Positions 36,043-46,721 of a DNA stretch of 64,000 nucleotides are shown in pieces (position 1 is the first letter of the stretch; every line of letters starts with the position of its first letter). The stretch is taken from NCBI RefSeq assembly GCF_036077095.1, contig NZ_CP107960.1, forward strand, positions 7,130,001 to 7,194,000, given 5' to 3'. This DNA comes from Streptomyces sp. NBC_00376 (GTDB lineage: Bacteria > Actinomycetota > Actinomycetes > Streptomycetales > Streptomycetaceae). Below the pieces are notes generated by a model. That model was not told the DNA's origin. It ran no database searches and saw only the letters and a program-made list of their open reading frames with translations. The translations under genes were made by a program, and so were the position numbers.

Positions 36043-38187
36043 GTGAGCAGCGAGAACGAGCGATCCGCGGACCCCGGCGACGGGGCCCCGGAGCAGCTTG
36101 CGCTGATCCGGGAGACGGTGCGCAAGGCCAAGGTGCCCCGGGCCAAGCCGCGGACCTGGCGCGGCGCCGCGCTCGCCAAGGAGCTTCCCGTCGCCCGGGT
36201 GCTGGTCAACAAGGGCGTGCTCCACCTCGACCAGTACTTCGACTACGCGGTGCCCGAGGAGCTCGCCGCCGAGGCTCAGCCGGGGGTGCGGGTGCGGGTC
36301 CGCTTCGGGGCCGGTGGACGCAATGTGCGCGGCGGCAGGCGCGAAGGCGGCGGGCTGATCGACGGCTTCCTCGTCGAGCGGCTCGCCGAGTCGGACTACC
36401 CGGGCGCCCTCGCCGCGCTCGCCTCCGTCGTATCGACCGAACCGGTGCTGGGCCCCGAGCTGCTCGCGCTCGCGCGGGCCGTCGCCGACCGCTACGCGGG
36501 CAGCCTCGCCGATGTGCTCCAGCTCGCCGTACCACCCCGGAACAGCAGGGCCGAGTCCAGGCCCTCGCCCGAGCCGCTGCCCCCACCGCCCGCGCCGTCG
36601 GCGGGGAGCTGGGAGCGGTACGCACAGGGGCCGGCGTTCCTGCGGGCGCTGGCCGAGGGCGGTGCCCCCCGGGCCGTCTGGACCGCGCTGCCCGGACCCC
36701 ACTGGCCCGAGGAGATCGCCAGGGCCATGGCCGCGACCCTCGCGTCCGGGCGCGGCGCCCTCGTCGTCGTCCCCGACGGCCGGACCGCCGGGCGGGTGGA
36801 CGCCGCACTCACCGCGCTGCTCGGCCCCGGGCGTCATGCGCTGCTGACCGCCGACTCCGGTCCGGAGAAGCGGTACCGGGAGTGGCTCGCCGTGCGGCGC
36901 GGCTCGGTACGGGCGGTCGTCGGGACGAGGGCGGCGATGTTCGCCCCGGTCGCGGACCTCGGCCTGGTCGCGGTCTGGGACGACGGGGACGCCAGCCACA
37001 GCGACGACAACGCCCCCTTCCCGCACGTCCGCGAAGTGCTCGAACTGCGGGCCGCGCACGGGCGCTGCGCCTTCCTGCTCGGCGGTACGAGCTGCACGGT
37101 GGAGGCCGCCCAGCTGGTGGAGAGCGGCTGGGCGCTGCCGCTGCGCGCGGACCGGGAACAGCTGCGGACCGCGGCGCCCCTGGTCCGTACGGTCGGCGAC
37201 GGCGAGCTGGCGCGGGACGGCGCCGCGAGGGCCGCCCGGCTGCCCAGCCTGGCCTGGCAGACGGTACGGGACGGGCTGCGCAGCGGCCCCGTCCTGGTCC
37301 AGGTGCCACGCCGGGGATACGCGCCGCGGCTGGCCTGCGAGCGCTGCCGTGAGCCCGCCCGGTGCCGGCACTGCGCGGGGCCGCTTCAGGCGCCTGACCA
37401 GCAGGCGCTCGACTGCGCCTGGTGCGGGCGGGCCGAAACCTCATGGCACTGCGCCGCCTGCGGTTCCAACCGGCTGCGGGCCCAGATCGTCGGCGCCCGC
37501 CGCACGGCCGAGGAGCTCGGCCGTGCGTTCCCCGCGGTGCCGGTGCGGACCTCCGGCCGCGACCACATCCTCGACTCGGTGCCGGATGCGCCCGCGCTGG
37601 TCGTCAGCACCCCCGGCGCCGAGCCCGTGGCCGAGGGCGGCTACGCGGCCGCGCTGCTGCTGGACGGCTGGGCGATGGTCGGCCGCCCCGACCTCAGGGC
37701 CGGCGAGGAGGCGCTGCGCCGCTGGACGGCCGCGGCCTCGCTGGTGCGCGGCCAGCCGGAGGGCGGCACGGTGGTGGTCGTCGCCGAGCCGACGCTGCGG
37801 CCGGTGCAGGCCCTGGTGCGCTGGGACCCGGTCGGCCACGCCCGTCGTGAGCTGGCGGAGCGGGCCGAGCTGGGCTTCCCCCCGGTGTCCCGGATGGCCT
37901 CGGTGACCGGCACGCCCGAGGCGCTGGCCGCGTTCCTCGCGGCGGCCGAGCTGCCGCCGGAGGCGGAGGTGCTGGGCCCGGTCCCGGTGCCGGTCACCGG
38001 ACCGGGCAGGCCCCGCAGACCCGGGGACGCGCCCCACGGGGAGTCCTGGGAGCGGGCGCTGCTCAGGGTGCCTCCGGGCAGCGGGGCGGCGCTGGCGGCC
38101 GCGTTGAAGGCCACACAGGCGGCCCGGATGTCCCGGGGGAGCGGCGAGCAGGTCCGGATCAGGGTGGATCCGCCGGACATCGGGTGA
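36043..38187 (+). CDS. priA: PriA-like primosomal protein N', ATPase motifs lost
   Basis: Homologue of the replication-restart helicase PriA, 714 aa. The N-terminal 3'-DNA binding domain is intact (ARVLVNKGVLHLDQYFDYAVP). The zinc-binding cysteine clusters are complete: CERC, CRHC, CAWC and CAAC at about residues 430-475. However the helicase motifs are gone: where Walker A is expected the sequence reads LPGPHWPEEIARAM, and DEAH is replaced by WDDGDAS. This degenerate form is common to actinobacteria, so helicase activity is doubtful but DNA binding may remain. GTG 36043 is chosen because TAGGAA lies just upstream (leaderless pattern); the frame is open from 36022. Confidence 0.92.
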   Translation: MSSENERSADPGDGAPEQLALIRETVRKAKVPRAKPRTWRGAALAKELPVARVLVNKGVLHLDQYFDYAVPEELAAEAQPGVRVRVRFGAGGRNVRGGRREGGGLIDGFLVERLAESDYPGALAALASVVSTEPVLGPELLALARAVADRYAGSLADVLQLAVPPRNSRAESRPSPEPLPPPPAPSAGSWERYAQGPAFLRALAEGGAPRAVWTALPGPHWPEEIARAMAATLASGRGALVVVPDGRTAGRVDAALTALLGPGRHALLTADSGPEKRYREWLAVRRGSVRAVVGTRAAMFAPVADLGLVAVWDDGDASHSDDNAPFPHVREVLELRAAHGRCAFLLGGTSCTVEAAQLVESGWALPLRADREQLRTAAPLVRTVGDGELARDGAARAARLPSLAWQTVRDGLRSGPVLVQVPRRGYAPRLACERCREPARCRHCAGPLQAPDQQALDCAWCGRAETSWHCAACGSNRLRAQIVGARRTAEELGRAFPAVPVRTSGRDHILDSVPDAPALVVSTPGAEPVAEGGYAAALLLDGWAMVGRPDLRAGEEALRRWTAAASLVRGQPEGGTVVVVAEPTLRPVQALVRWDPVGHARRELAERAELGFPPVSRMASVTGTPEALAAFLAAAELPPEAEVLGPVPVPVTGPGRPRRPGDAPHGESWERALLRVPPGSGAALAAALKATQAARMSRGSGEQVRIRVDPPDIG

Positions 38188-38320
38188 CAGGGGGCCGGGC
38201 GGCCCGGCGGAAGCCGGGCGATGCGCCGGCGGACGCCGGGTGACGCGACGGAGCACGCGGCGCCCGGGGCCGTTCGGCGGCCGGGAGCCCAGGAGCCCGG
38301 AGCTCGGGGCGGGTATGCGG

Positions 38321-38353
38321 CTGCCCCGCCGGGCGTCGGGCGCGGCGGGGCAG
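38321..38353. terminator. Bidirectional hairpin between priA and the HTH gene
   Basis: An 11-bp perfect stem CTGCCCCGCCG / CGGCGGGGCAG (38321-38331 and 38343-38353) lies between two convergent genes. The surrounding 38188-38320 is GC-rich with several smaller repeats of GCCGGG but no gene. Confidence 0.65.
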
Positions 38354-38365
38354 TGGGCGGGGCGG

Positions 38366-39007
<642 letters not shown>

Positions 39008-39137
39008 TCACGCTTCAGGGGCGCGTGCGCCCTTCAAAGGGGCGCGCGGTCATGCGTACGCCCCCCGGCTGCCGGGCCAATAGACTTGTGCGTTGCTCGT
39101 CACCGTACGTTCCGGCCCGAGAGGCAGTCAGCCACCC

Positions 39138-40070
39138 ATGAAGCTCGTCTTCGCAGGCACCCCCGAGGTAGCCGTACCCGCCCTGGACGCCCTGATCGCC
39201 TCCGACCGGCACGAGGTGGCCGCCGTCGTGACCCGGCCCGACGCCCCCGCCGGGCGCGGCCGCCGACTGGTCGCGAGCCCCGTCGCCGAGCGCGCCGAGG
39301 AAGCCGGCATCGAGGTGCTCAAGCCCGTCCGGCCGCGCGACGAGGACTTCCTCGCCCGGCTGCGGGAGATCGCCCCGGACTGCTGCCCGGTCGTCGCCTA
39401 CGGCGCGCTGCTCCCCAAGGAGGCGCTCGCCGTCCCCGCCCGGGGCTGGGTCAACCTCCACTTCTCGCTGCTGCCCGCCTGGCGCGGCGCGGCCCCCGTG
39501 CAGCACGCGGTCATGGCCGGGGACGAGGTGACCGGCGCGTCGACCTTCCTGATCGAGGAGGGGCTCGACTCCGGCCCGGTCTACGGCGTACTCACCGAGG
39601 AAGTGCGTCCCACCGACACCAGCGGCGACCTGCTCACCCGGCTCGCGTTCGCCGGTGCGGGGCTGCTCGTCGCCACGATGGACGGCATCGAGGACCGCAC
39701 CCTGCACGCCGTGCCGCAGCCCGCCGACGGGATCACCCTCGCACCGAAGATCACGGTCGAGAACGCCCAGGTGGACTGGTCCGCCCCGGCCCTGCGGGTC
39801 GACCGCGTGGTGCGCGGCTGCACGCCCGCGCCCGGCGCGTGGACGCTGTTCCGGGGGGAGCGGCTGAAGCTGATCCAGGCGGTGCCCGTGCTGGACCGTG
39901 CCGATCTGGCGCCCGGCGAGCTGTCGGCGGCCAAGAACAACGTGTACGTGGGCACCGGATCGCACGCGGTCGAGCTGCTCTGGGTCCAGCCCCAGGGCAA
40001 GAAGCCGATGCGGGCCGCGGACTGGGCCCGCGGGGTACGGATCGCCCACGGCGAGCTGCTGGAGAGCTGA
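39138..40070 (+). CDS. fmt: Methionyl-tRNA formyltransferase
   Basis: Formylates initiator Met-tRNA with 10-formyl-THF; 310 aa. It starts [19 protein letters not shown], has the catalytic region [18 protein letters not shown] (Asn-His-Ser) and DSGPVYG, and a C-terminal OB-like domain. ATG 39138 is chosen on the family start. A -10-like TAGACT is present at about 39080. rsmB follows. Confidence 0.96.
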   Translation: MKLVFAGTPEVAVPALDALIASDRHEVAAVVTRPDAPAGRGRRLVASPVAERAEEAGIEVLKPVRPRDEDFLARLREIAPDCCPVVAYGALLPKEALAVPARGWVNLHFSLLPAWRGAAPVQHAVMAGDEVTGASTFLIEEGLDSGPVYGVLTEEVRPTDTSGDLLTRLAFAGAGLLVATMDGIEDRTLHAVPQPADGITLAPKITVENAQVDWSAPALRVDRVVRGCTPAPGAWTLFRGERLKLIQAVPVLDRADLAPGELSAAKNNVYVGTGSHAVELLWVQPQGKKPMRAADWARGVRIAHGELLES

Positions 40071-40159
40071 GGCCCTCGGGAGCCGAGGCTCTCCGGGGCC
40101 GGGGCGGCGACGTAGGCTGGGAGGGTTCGCCCCCTCACCATCAGCGGAGCACCTTTCAC

Positions 40160-41593
40160 GTGAACGACCAGCAGCGTCGCCGTCCCGCCAAGCCGCATCG
40201 CCGCCCCAAGAAGGACCCCGTCCGGTTCCTCGCCTTCGAGGCCCTCAGGGCCGTCGACGAACGGGACGCGTACGCCAACCTCGTCCTGCCCCCGCTGCTG
40301 AAGAAGGCCCGCGCCAAGGGCGACTTCGACAACCGGGACGCGGCGCTGGCGACCGAGCTGGTCTACGGGACGCTGCGCCGCCAGGGGACGTACGACGCGA
40401 TCGTCGCGGCTTGCATCGACCGGCCGCTGCGCGAGGTCGACCCGCCGGTCCTGGACGTGCTGAACATGGGCGTCCACCAGCTGCTCGGCACCCGGATCCC
40501 CACCCATGCGGCGGTCTCCGCCAGCGTGGAGCTGGCCCGGGTGGTGCTCGGCGAGGGGCGCGCCAAGTTCGTCAACGCGGTGCTGCGCAAGGTCTCCGCG
40601 GACGACCTCGACGGCTGGGTGGCCAAGGTCGCCCCCTCGTACGAGGAGGACGCCGAGGACCACCTCGCGGTCGTGCACTCGCATCCGCGGTGGGTCGTCT
40701 CCGCGCTGTGGGACGCGCTGGGCGGCGGCCGCGCCGGCATCGAGGACCTGCTCGAAGCGGACAACGAGCGGCCCGAGGTCACCCTGGTCGCCCGCCCCGG
40801 CCGCTCCACCACCGAGGAGCTGCTGACCGCTCTCGGCGACGAGAACGGCCTGCCGGGCCGCTGGTCCCCGTACGCCGTACGGATGGCGGAGGGCGGCGAG
40901 CCCGGCGCGCTGACCGCCGTCCAGGAGGGCCGGGCCGGGGTCCAGGACGAGGGCAGCCAGCTGGTGGCCGCGGCCCTGGCCAACGCACCCGTGGAGGGCG
41001 GCGACAGCCGCTGGCTCGACGGCTGCGCCGGTCCCGGCGGCAAGGCCGCCCTGCTCGCCGCGCTCGCCGCCGAACGGGGCGCCGCCCTGCTCGCCGCCGA
41101 GAAGCAGCCACACCGGGCCCGCCTCGTCGAGCGCGCGCTGGCCGGCAACCCCGGCCCGTACCAGGTGATCACCGCCGACGGCACCCGCCCGCCGTGGCAG
41201 CCCGGCAGCTTCGACCGGGTCCTCATGGACGTGCCGTGCTCGGGTCTGGGTGCCCTGCGCCGCCGCCCGGAGGCGCGCTGGCGCCGCCGCAAGGAGGACC
41301 TGGAGAACTTCGCTCCGCTCCAACGCGGCCTGCTGCGCGAGGCGTTGAAGGCGGTGCGGGTCGGCGGCGTGGTCGGCTACGCGACCTGCTCGCCGCACCT
41401 CGCGGAGACCCGGGTGGTCGTCGAGGACGTGCTCAAGGGGCGCGGCGGTCAGCCCGTGGAGGCCGAGTGGGTGGACGCCCGCCCGCTGATGCCGGGCGTG
41501 CCCGCGCTGGGCGACGGCCCCGACGTCCAGCTGTGGCCGCATCTGCACGGCACCGACGCGATGTACCTGGCACTGCTGCGACGTACCGCCTGA
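40160..41593 (+). CDS. rsmB: 16S rRNA m5C967 methyltransferase RsmB
   Basis: SAM-dependent cytosine methyltransferase, 477 aa. An N-terminal NusB-like RNA-binding domain (FLAFEALRAVDERDAYANLVL ... LATELVYGTLRRQG) precedes the Rossmann domain with DGCAGPGGKAALLA (motif I), the catalytic DVPCSGLG (motif IV) and YATCSPH (motif VI). GTG 40160 has GGAG 11 nt upstream. Probably co-transcribed with fmt. Confidence 0.95.
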   Translation: MNDQQRRRPAKPHRRPKKDPVRFLAFEALRAVDERDAYANLVLPPLLKKARAKGDFDNRDAALATELVYGTLRRQGTYDAIVAACIDRPLREVDPPVLDVLNMGVHQLLGTRIPTHAAVSASVELARVVLGEGRAKFVNAVLRKVSADDLDGWVAKVAPSYEEDAEDHLAVVHSHPRWVVSALWDALGGGRAGIEDLLEADNERPEVTLVARPGRSTTEELLTALGDENGLPGRWSPYAVRMAEGGEPGALTAVQEGRAGVQDEGSQLVAAALANAPVEGGDSRWLDGCAGPGGKAALLAALAAERGAALLAAEKQPHRARLVERALAGNPGPYQVITADGTRPPWQPGSFDRVLMDVPCSGLGALRRRPEARWRRRKEDLENFAPLQRGLLREALKAVRVGGVVGYATCSPHLAETRVVVEDVLKGRGGQPVEAEWVDARPLMPGVPALGDGPDVQLWPHLHGTDAMYLALLRRTA

Positions 41594-41782
41594 CCCCTTC
41601 GACGGCGGCCCTCGAGGCCCGCGCCCGTTCCGGCGGCGGCGGGCCCCGAACCACCCGCCCGGGACCGAAACGCCCGGATCGTGCGGCCGGGAGCGCCCGG
41701 ATCGCGCGAACTGTAATGATCCCGTGAGGCTTTGGCCCGCACCGGGGCGGGGAAGTGGCGCGGAGCATGGCAGGCTTGGGAC

Positions 41783-42466
41783 ATGGCCCAGATCAACCCC
41801 AGCATCCTGTCCGCCGACTTTGCCCGTCTCGCCGAGGAGGCGAAGGCGGTCGAAGGCGCCGACTGGCTCCACGTCGATGTGATGGACAACCACTTCGTGC
41901 CCAATCTGACCCTCGGCGTGCCGATCGTCGAATCGCTCAGCCGGGCCACGGAAACCCCGCTGGACTGCCATCTGATGATCGAGGACCCGGACCGCTGGGC
42001 GCCCCAGTACGTCGAGGCAGGCGCGGGTTCCGTCACCTTCCACGTGGAGGCCGCGGCGGCCCCCGTGCGGCTGGCGCGGGAGATCCGGGCCAAGGGCGCC
42101 CGCGCCTCCATGGCGCTCAAGCCCGCGACGCCCATCGAGCCGTACGAGGACCTGCTCCCCGAGCTCGACATGCTGCTGATCATGACGGTGGAGCCGGGCT
42201 TCGGCGGCCAGGCCTTCCTGGACATCATGCTGCCGAAGATCCGCCGCACCCGTGAGCTCATCTCCAAGCACGGCCTCGAACTGTGGCTCCAGGTCGACGG
42301 CGGCGTCTCCGCCTCCACCATCGAGCGGTGCGCCGAGGCCGGTGCGGACGTCTTCGTCGCGGGTTCGGCGGTGTACGGGGCGACGGACCCGGCCGAAGCC
42401 GTGCGGGCCCTGCGCGCCAAGGCCGACGGGGCCACCGCCTCGGCGGCCTGGGCGTGCGGTCACTGA
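41783..42466 (+). CDS. rpe: Ribulose-phosphate 3-epimerase
   Basis: Pentose phosphate pathway epimerase, 227 aa TIM barrel. It reads [13 protein letters not shown], then [19 protein letters not shown] (metal-binding His and Asp), [20 protein letters not shown] and [13 protein letters not shown] 41783 fits the family start. The 189 nt upstream of it (41594-41782) hold only GC-rich sequence with no gene that I can support. Confidence 0.95.
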   Translation: MAQINPSILSADFARLAEEAKAVEGADWLHVDVMDNHFVPNLTLGVPIVESLSRATETPLDCHLMIEDPDRWAPQYVEAGAGSVTFHVEAAAAPVRLAREIRAKGARASMALKPATPIEPYEDLLPELDMLLIMTVEPGFGGQAFLDIMLPKIRRTRELISKHGLELWLQVDGGVSASTIERCAEAGADVFVAGSAVYGATDPAEAVRALRAKADGATASAAWACGH

Positions 42467-42585
42467 CACCCGAACCGGTTCCCGTACCCGATCACGGGTC
42501 GGCCCGGCCAAGGCCAGATGAACTCGGTCCGACGGGACCGATCAAGGAACGCCGGATCTGACAGGATGAACGGCGTATCGAGAGT

Positions 42586-43635
42586 GTGAACAGCAGTGAG
42601 GAGATCGCGGTGTCTGCAATGTCGGCGGGCCGGTCCGCCCTGCGGATGGGGCCCGCGGAGCTGGTGCAGGCGGCGGCCATGGCCCGCCGCTTCTACCTCG
42701 AGGGAAAGTCGAAGATCCAGATCGCCGAGGAGTTCGGCGTCAGCCGCTTCAAGGTGGCCCGGGTCCTGGAGACGGCTCTCGAGCGCGACCTCGTACGGAT
42801 CGAGATCCGCGTCCCCGCCGAACTGGACGCAGAGCGCTCCGACGCGCTCCGTGCCCGCTACGGACTGCGCCACGCGGTCGTCGTCGAGTCCCCGGCCGAG
42901 GAGCAGGACGACGCACCGGACCCGGAGAACCTGGGCGAGGTCGCGGCCGATCTCCTCGGCGAACTGGTGAACGAGGGCGATGTGCTCGGGCTGGCCTGGG
43001 GCCGGTCCACCATCCACATGGCCGCGGCGCTCGACCGGCTGCCGCCGTGCACGGTCGTCCAGCTCACCGGGGTGTACGACGCGGGGACGGCCGAGCGCGG
43101 CTCCGTCGAGGCGGTCCGGCGCGCCGCCCAGGTCTCCGGCGGCGAGGCCCACCCCATCTACGCCCCGATGCTGCTGCCCGACCCCGCGACGGCCGCCGCG
43201 CTGCGCCACCAGACCGGGATCGCCCGCGCCTTCGAGTACTTCGACAAGGTGACCGTCGCGGCGGTCTCCATCGGCTCCTGGGAGCCGGGCATCTCGACCG
43301 TGCACGACATGCTCAGCGACGAGGAGCGGGCGCACTACGCCTCGCTCGGCGTCGCGGCCGAGATGTCGGCGCACCTCTTCGACACCGAGGGACGGCGGGT
43401 CGGCCGGGACCTGGGGGAGCGGTGCATCACGGTCGAGGCCGACCGGCTGCGCCGGATCCCCGAGGTGGTGGCGATCGCGGGCGGCCAGCGCAAGGCCGCG
43501 GCGATCGGGGCGGTGCTGAGGTCCGGGCTGGTCACCAGCCTGGTGACGGACACGGCGGCGGCCGACTACCTGCTGACGGAGTCGGCTGCACCGCAGCGGC
43601 CGGCGCTGGAGCGGGCCGACCCGGACGGCGACTGA
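42586..43635 (+). CDS. SorC/DeoR-type sugar-binding transcriptional regulator
   Basis: A 349-aa regulator with an N-terminal HTH (RRFYLEGKSKIQIAEEFGVSRFKVARVLETAL, about residues 35-66) and the SorC effector domain that normally binds a phosphorylated sugar (GDVLGLAWGRSTIHMAAAL ... GGEAHPIYAPMLLPDPATA ... VAAVSIGSWEPG ... VEADRLRRIPEVVAIAGG). The neighbour rpe suggests a pentose or pentose-phosphate signal, which is inference. GTG 42586 is used; the ATG at 42619 region is an alternative. A 23-bp hairpin follows the stop. Confidence 0.85.
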   Translation: MNSSEEIAVSAMSAGRSALRMGPAELVQAAAMARRFYLEGKSKIQIAEEFGVSRFKVARVLETALERDLVRIEIRVPAELDAERSDALRARYGLRHAVVVESPAEEQDDAPDPENLGEVAADLLGELVNEGDVLGLAWGRSTIHMAAALDRLPPCTVVQLTGVYDAGTAERGSVEAVRRAAQVSGGEAHPIYAPMLLPDPATAAALRHQTGIARAFEYFDKVTVAAVSIGSWEPGISTVHDMLSDEERAHYASLGVAAEMSAHLFDTEGRRVGRDLGERCITVEADRLRRIPEVVAIAGGQRKAAAIGAVLRSGLVTSLVTDTAAADYLLTESAAPQRPALERADPDGD

Positions 43636-43666
43636 GCGGCTGCACGACGCCCGGACGGCACGACCC

Positions 43667-43722
43667 CCGGACAGCACGACGCCCGGACGGCGCACACGTC
43701 GTCCGGGCGTCGTGCTGTCCGG
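43667..43722. terminator. Very long bidirectional hairpin between SorC gene and terpene synthase
   Basis: A perfect 23-bp inverted repeat (43667-43689 and 43700-43722) with a 10-nt loop lies between convergent genes. Its left arm belongs to three tandem near-copies of a unit resembling GCACGACGCCCGGAC (about 43642-43689). Confidence 0.85.
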
Positions 43723-43726
43723 CGGC

Positions 43727-44749
43727 TCAGTCCCGGACCGTGCCCAGGACCGTCGCCTCCAGGTACTCCTCGGGCTCCTCGTACTGGCTCACATCGGCGG
43801 GGTTGTAGCGCGGGGTCTGCCGCGACCAGTCCAGGTTGCCGCGCATCCAGCTCTGCATGCCTTCCAGGTACGGGGTGAGCATCCAGGACAGCTGCGGGTA
43901 CGCCGCCAGCAGCTCGGCCTCGGCGGTGAGGAAGCGCTCCGTCTCCCTCGCGATCTCCGCGCAGACGTGTTCGAGCGCCTGCCGCTCGCCGTAGCCGCGA
44001 TGGTGCCGGACCAGATGGACGAGATTGTGGATCTCGCCGAGCACCTGCTCCTTCTCGTACGAGTACACGTCGTTGGCCCAGCACACGACGTTGCACGAGG
44101 CTTCCAGCGCGGTGATGAACCGGGAGTCGTTGTGGATCGACTCGGGAGCCTCGATCCCGGCCACGATCTCTATCAGGTCCATGCAGACATGTATCGCGCC
44201 GGTGTGGCGCCGCTTGGCGATGTACGTCTCCTCGGACGGCACCACCCCGGCGGCCCGGTTCCCCGCCTCCCAGGTGGTCGTCGTCATGAGATACGTGGTG
44301 AGGTGCCACCCGAACCGGGTGCGCCAGTGCGGGGCCGCGGCCGGCGTCGTCCGTTCCCACAGGTCGGCCAGGGCGACCACGGCGGCGGGCAGCCGCCCGT
44401 CCGGCAGCGGGACCGGCTCCTTGCCCGCGATGACGGTCCGCATCAGCTCGACCACGTCCCGCACCCGCTCGGGGCTGCGGCCGAGGTGGCCGTCGTCGAG
44501 CTGGTCATCGACGAGAAACAGCCAAACGAACCAGTCCGCGACGAGGTCGAGACTCTTGCTGTCGGCGGTCGGGTACACCATGCCGACGAAGGAGCCGAAG
44601 TCCGCCTGCTCGAAGCGGTCCCTGGCCGAATCGCGGTGCACCAGACCGGTGTTGCGGGTCCATTCGTCGAGATGGGCCCGGGTGTTTCCGACGTTCGGGT
44701 TGGTGCGCTGGGGGAACGGGCAGTAGATGTCCGGCAGTTCGCTCTCCAC
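43727..44749 (-). CDS. Class I terpene synthase, product unknown
   Basis: A 340-aa terpene cyclase, cytoplasmic, acting on a prenyl diphosphate (most likely farnesyl diphosphate, inference). All catalytic landmarks are present: aspartate-rich D81-D82-Q-L-D85-D86, the pyrophosphate sensor Arg180 (46 residues before the triad), the NSE triad N226-D-x-x-S230-x-x-x-E234, and the C-terminal R314-Y315 pair. The N-terminus (PDIYCPFPQRTNPNV) is the usual bacterial form. I cannot match it to geosmin, 2-methylisoborneol, pentalenene, epi-isozizaene or caryolanol synthases. The start is a GTG with a weak GAGAGG 14 nt upstream. No P450 or prenyltransferase lies beside it; it stands alone between two conserved genes. 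Confidence 0.88.
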   Translation of the reverse strand: MESELPDIYCPFPQRTNPNVGNTRAHLDEWTRNTGLVHRDSARDRFEQADFGSFVGMVYPTADSKSLDLVADWFVWLFLVDDQLDDGHLGRSPERVRDVVELMRTVIAGKEPVPLPDGRLPAAVVALADLWERTTPAAAPHWRTRFGWHLTTYLMTTTTWEAGNRAAGVVPSEETYIAKRRHTGAIHVCMDLIEIVAGIEAPESIHNDSRFITALEASCNVVCWANDVYSYEKEQVLGEIHNLVHLVRHHRGYGERQALEHVCAEIARETERFLTAEAELLAAYPQLSWMLTPYLEGMQSWMRGNLDWSRQTPRYNPADVSQYEEPEEYLEATVLGTVRD

Positions 44750-46523
<1,774 letters not shown>

Positions 46524-46542
46524 TCCCGCGGCCCGATGAATT

Positions 46543-46583
46543 CCGGTGCCCCTCCCGGCCGCTTCGGCCCGGAGGGGCACCGG
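46543..46583 (+). terminator. Hairpin terminator after guaB1
   Basis: Outer 13-bp perfect stem CCGGTGCCCCTCC / GGAGGGGCACCGG (46543-46555 and 46571-46583) enclosing a smaller GGCC/GGCC pairing, 19 nt after the stop. Confidence 0.8.
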
Positions 46584-46651
46584 CGTTTCGGGCGGCTGCG
46601 ACGGGTCGTGCGGATGGCCGTTTCCGGCCGTCCGGCGGCGCACCGGCCCGC

Positions 46652-46673
46652 TTCAACCCCGTTGAAATATAAG
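46652..46673 (+). promoter_or_regulatory. Palindrome and -10-like element before the aldehyde dehydrogenase gene
   Basis: TTCAAC-CCC-GTTGAA (46652-46666) is a perfect 15-bp palindrome directly followed by TATAAG (46668-46673), an unusual AT-rich island in this genome. It lies about 50 nt before the gene start and looks like an operator over a promoter; the regulator could be the Lrp protein encoded downstream. Confidence 0.5.
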
Positions 46674-46721
46674 TAACATGAACCCCAGTCAGCCGCCCGT
46701 TCCTCCGTGGTAAGGGATCTC

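Noticed and set aside
39581..42511. A 976-codon minus-strand frame opposite fmt, rsmB and rpe
   Set aside because: Shadow frame of three well conserved genes; no ribosome site or domain.
43727..44749. Naming the terpene synthase after a known product
   Set aside because: No diagnostic resemblance to synthases I can recall; product assignment from motifs alone is unsafe.
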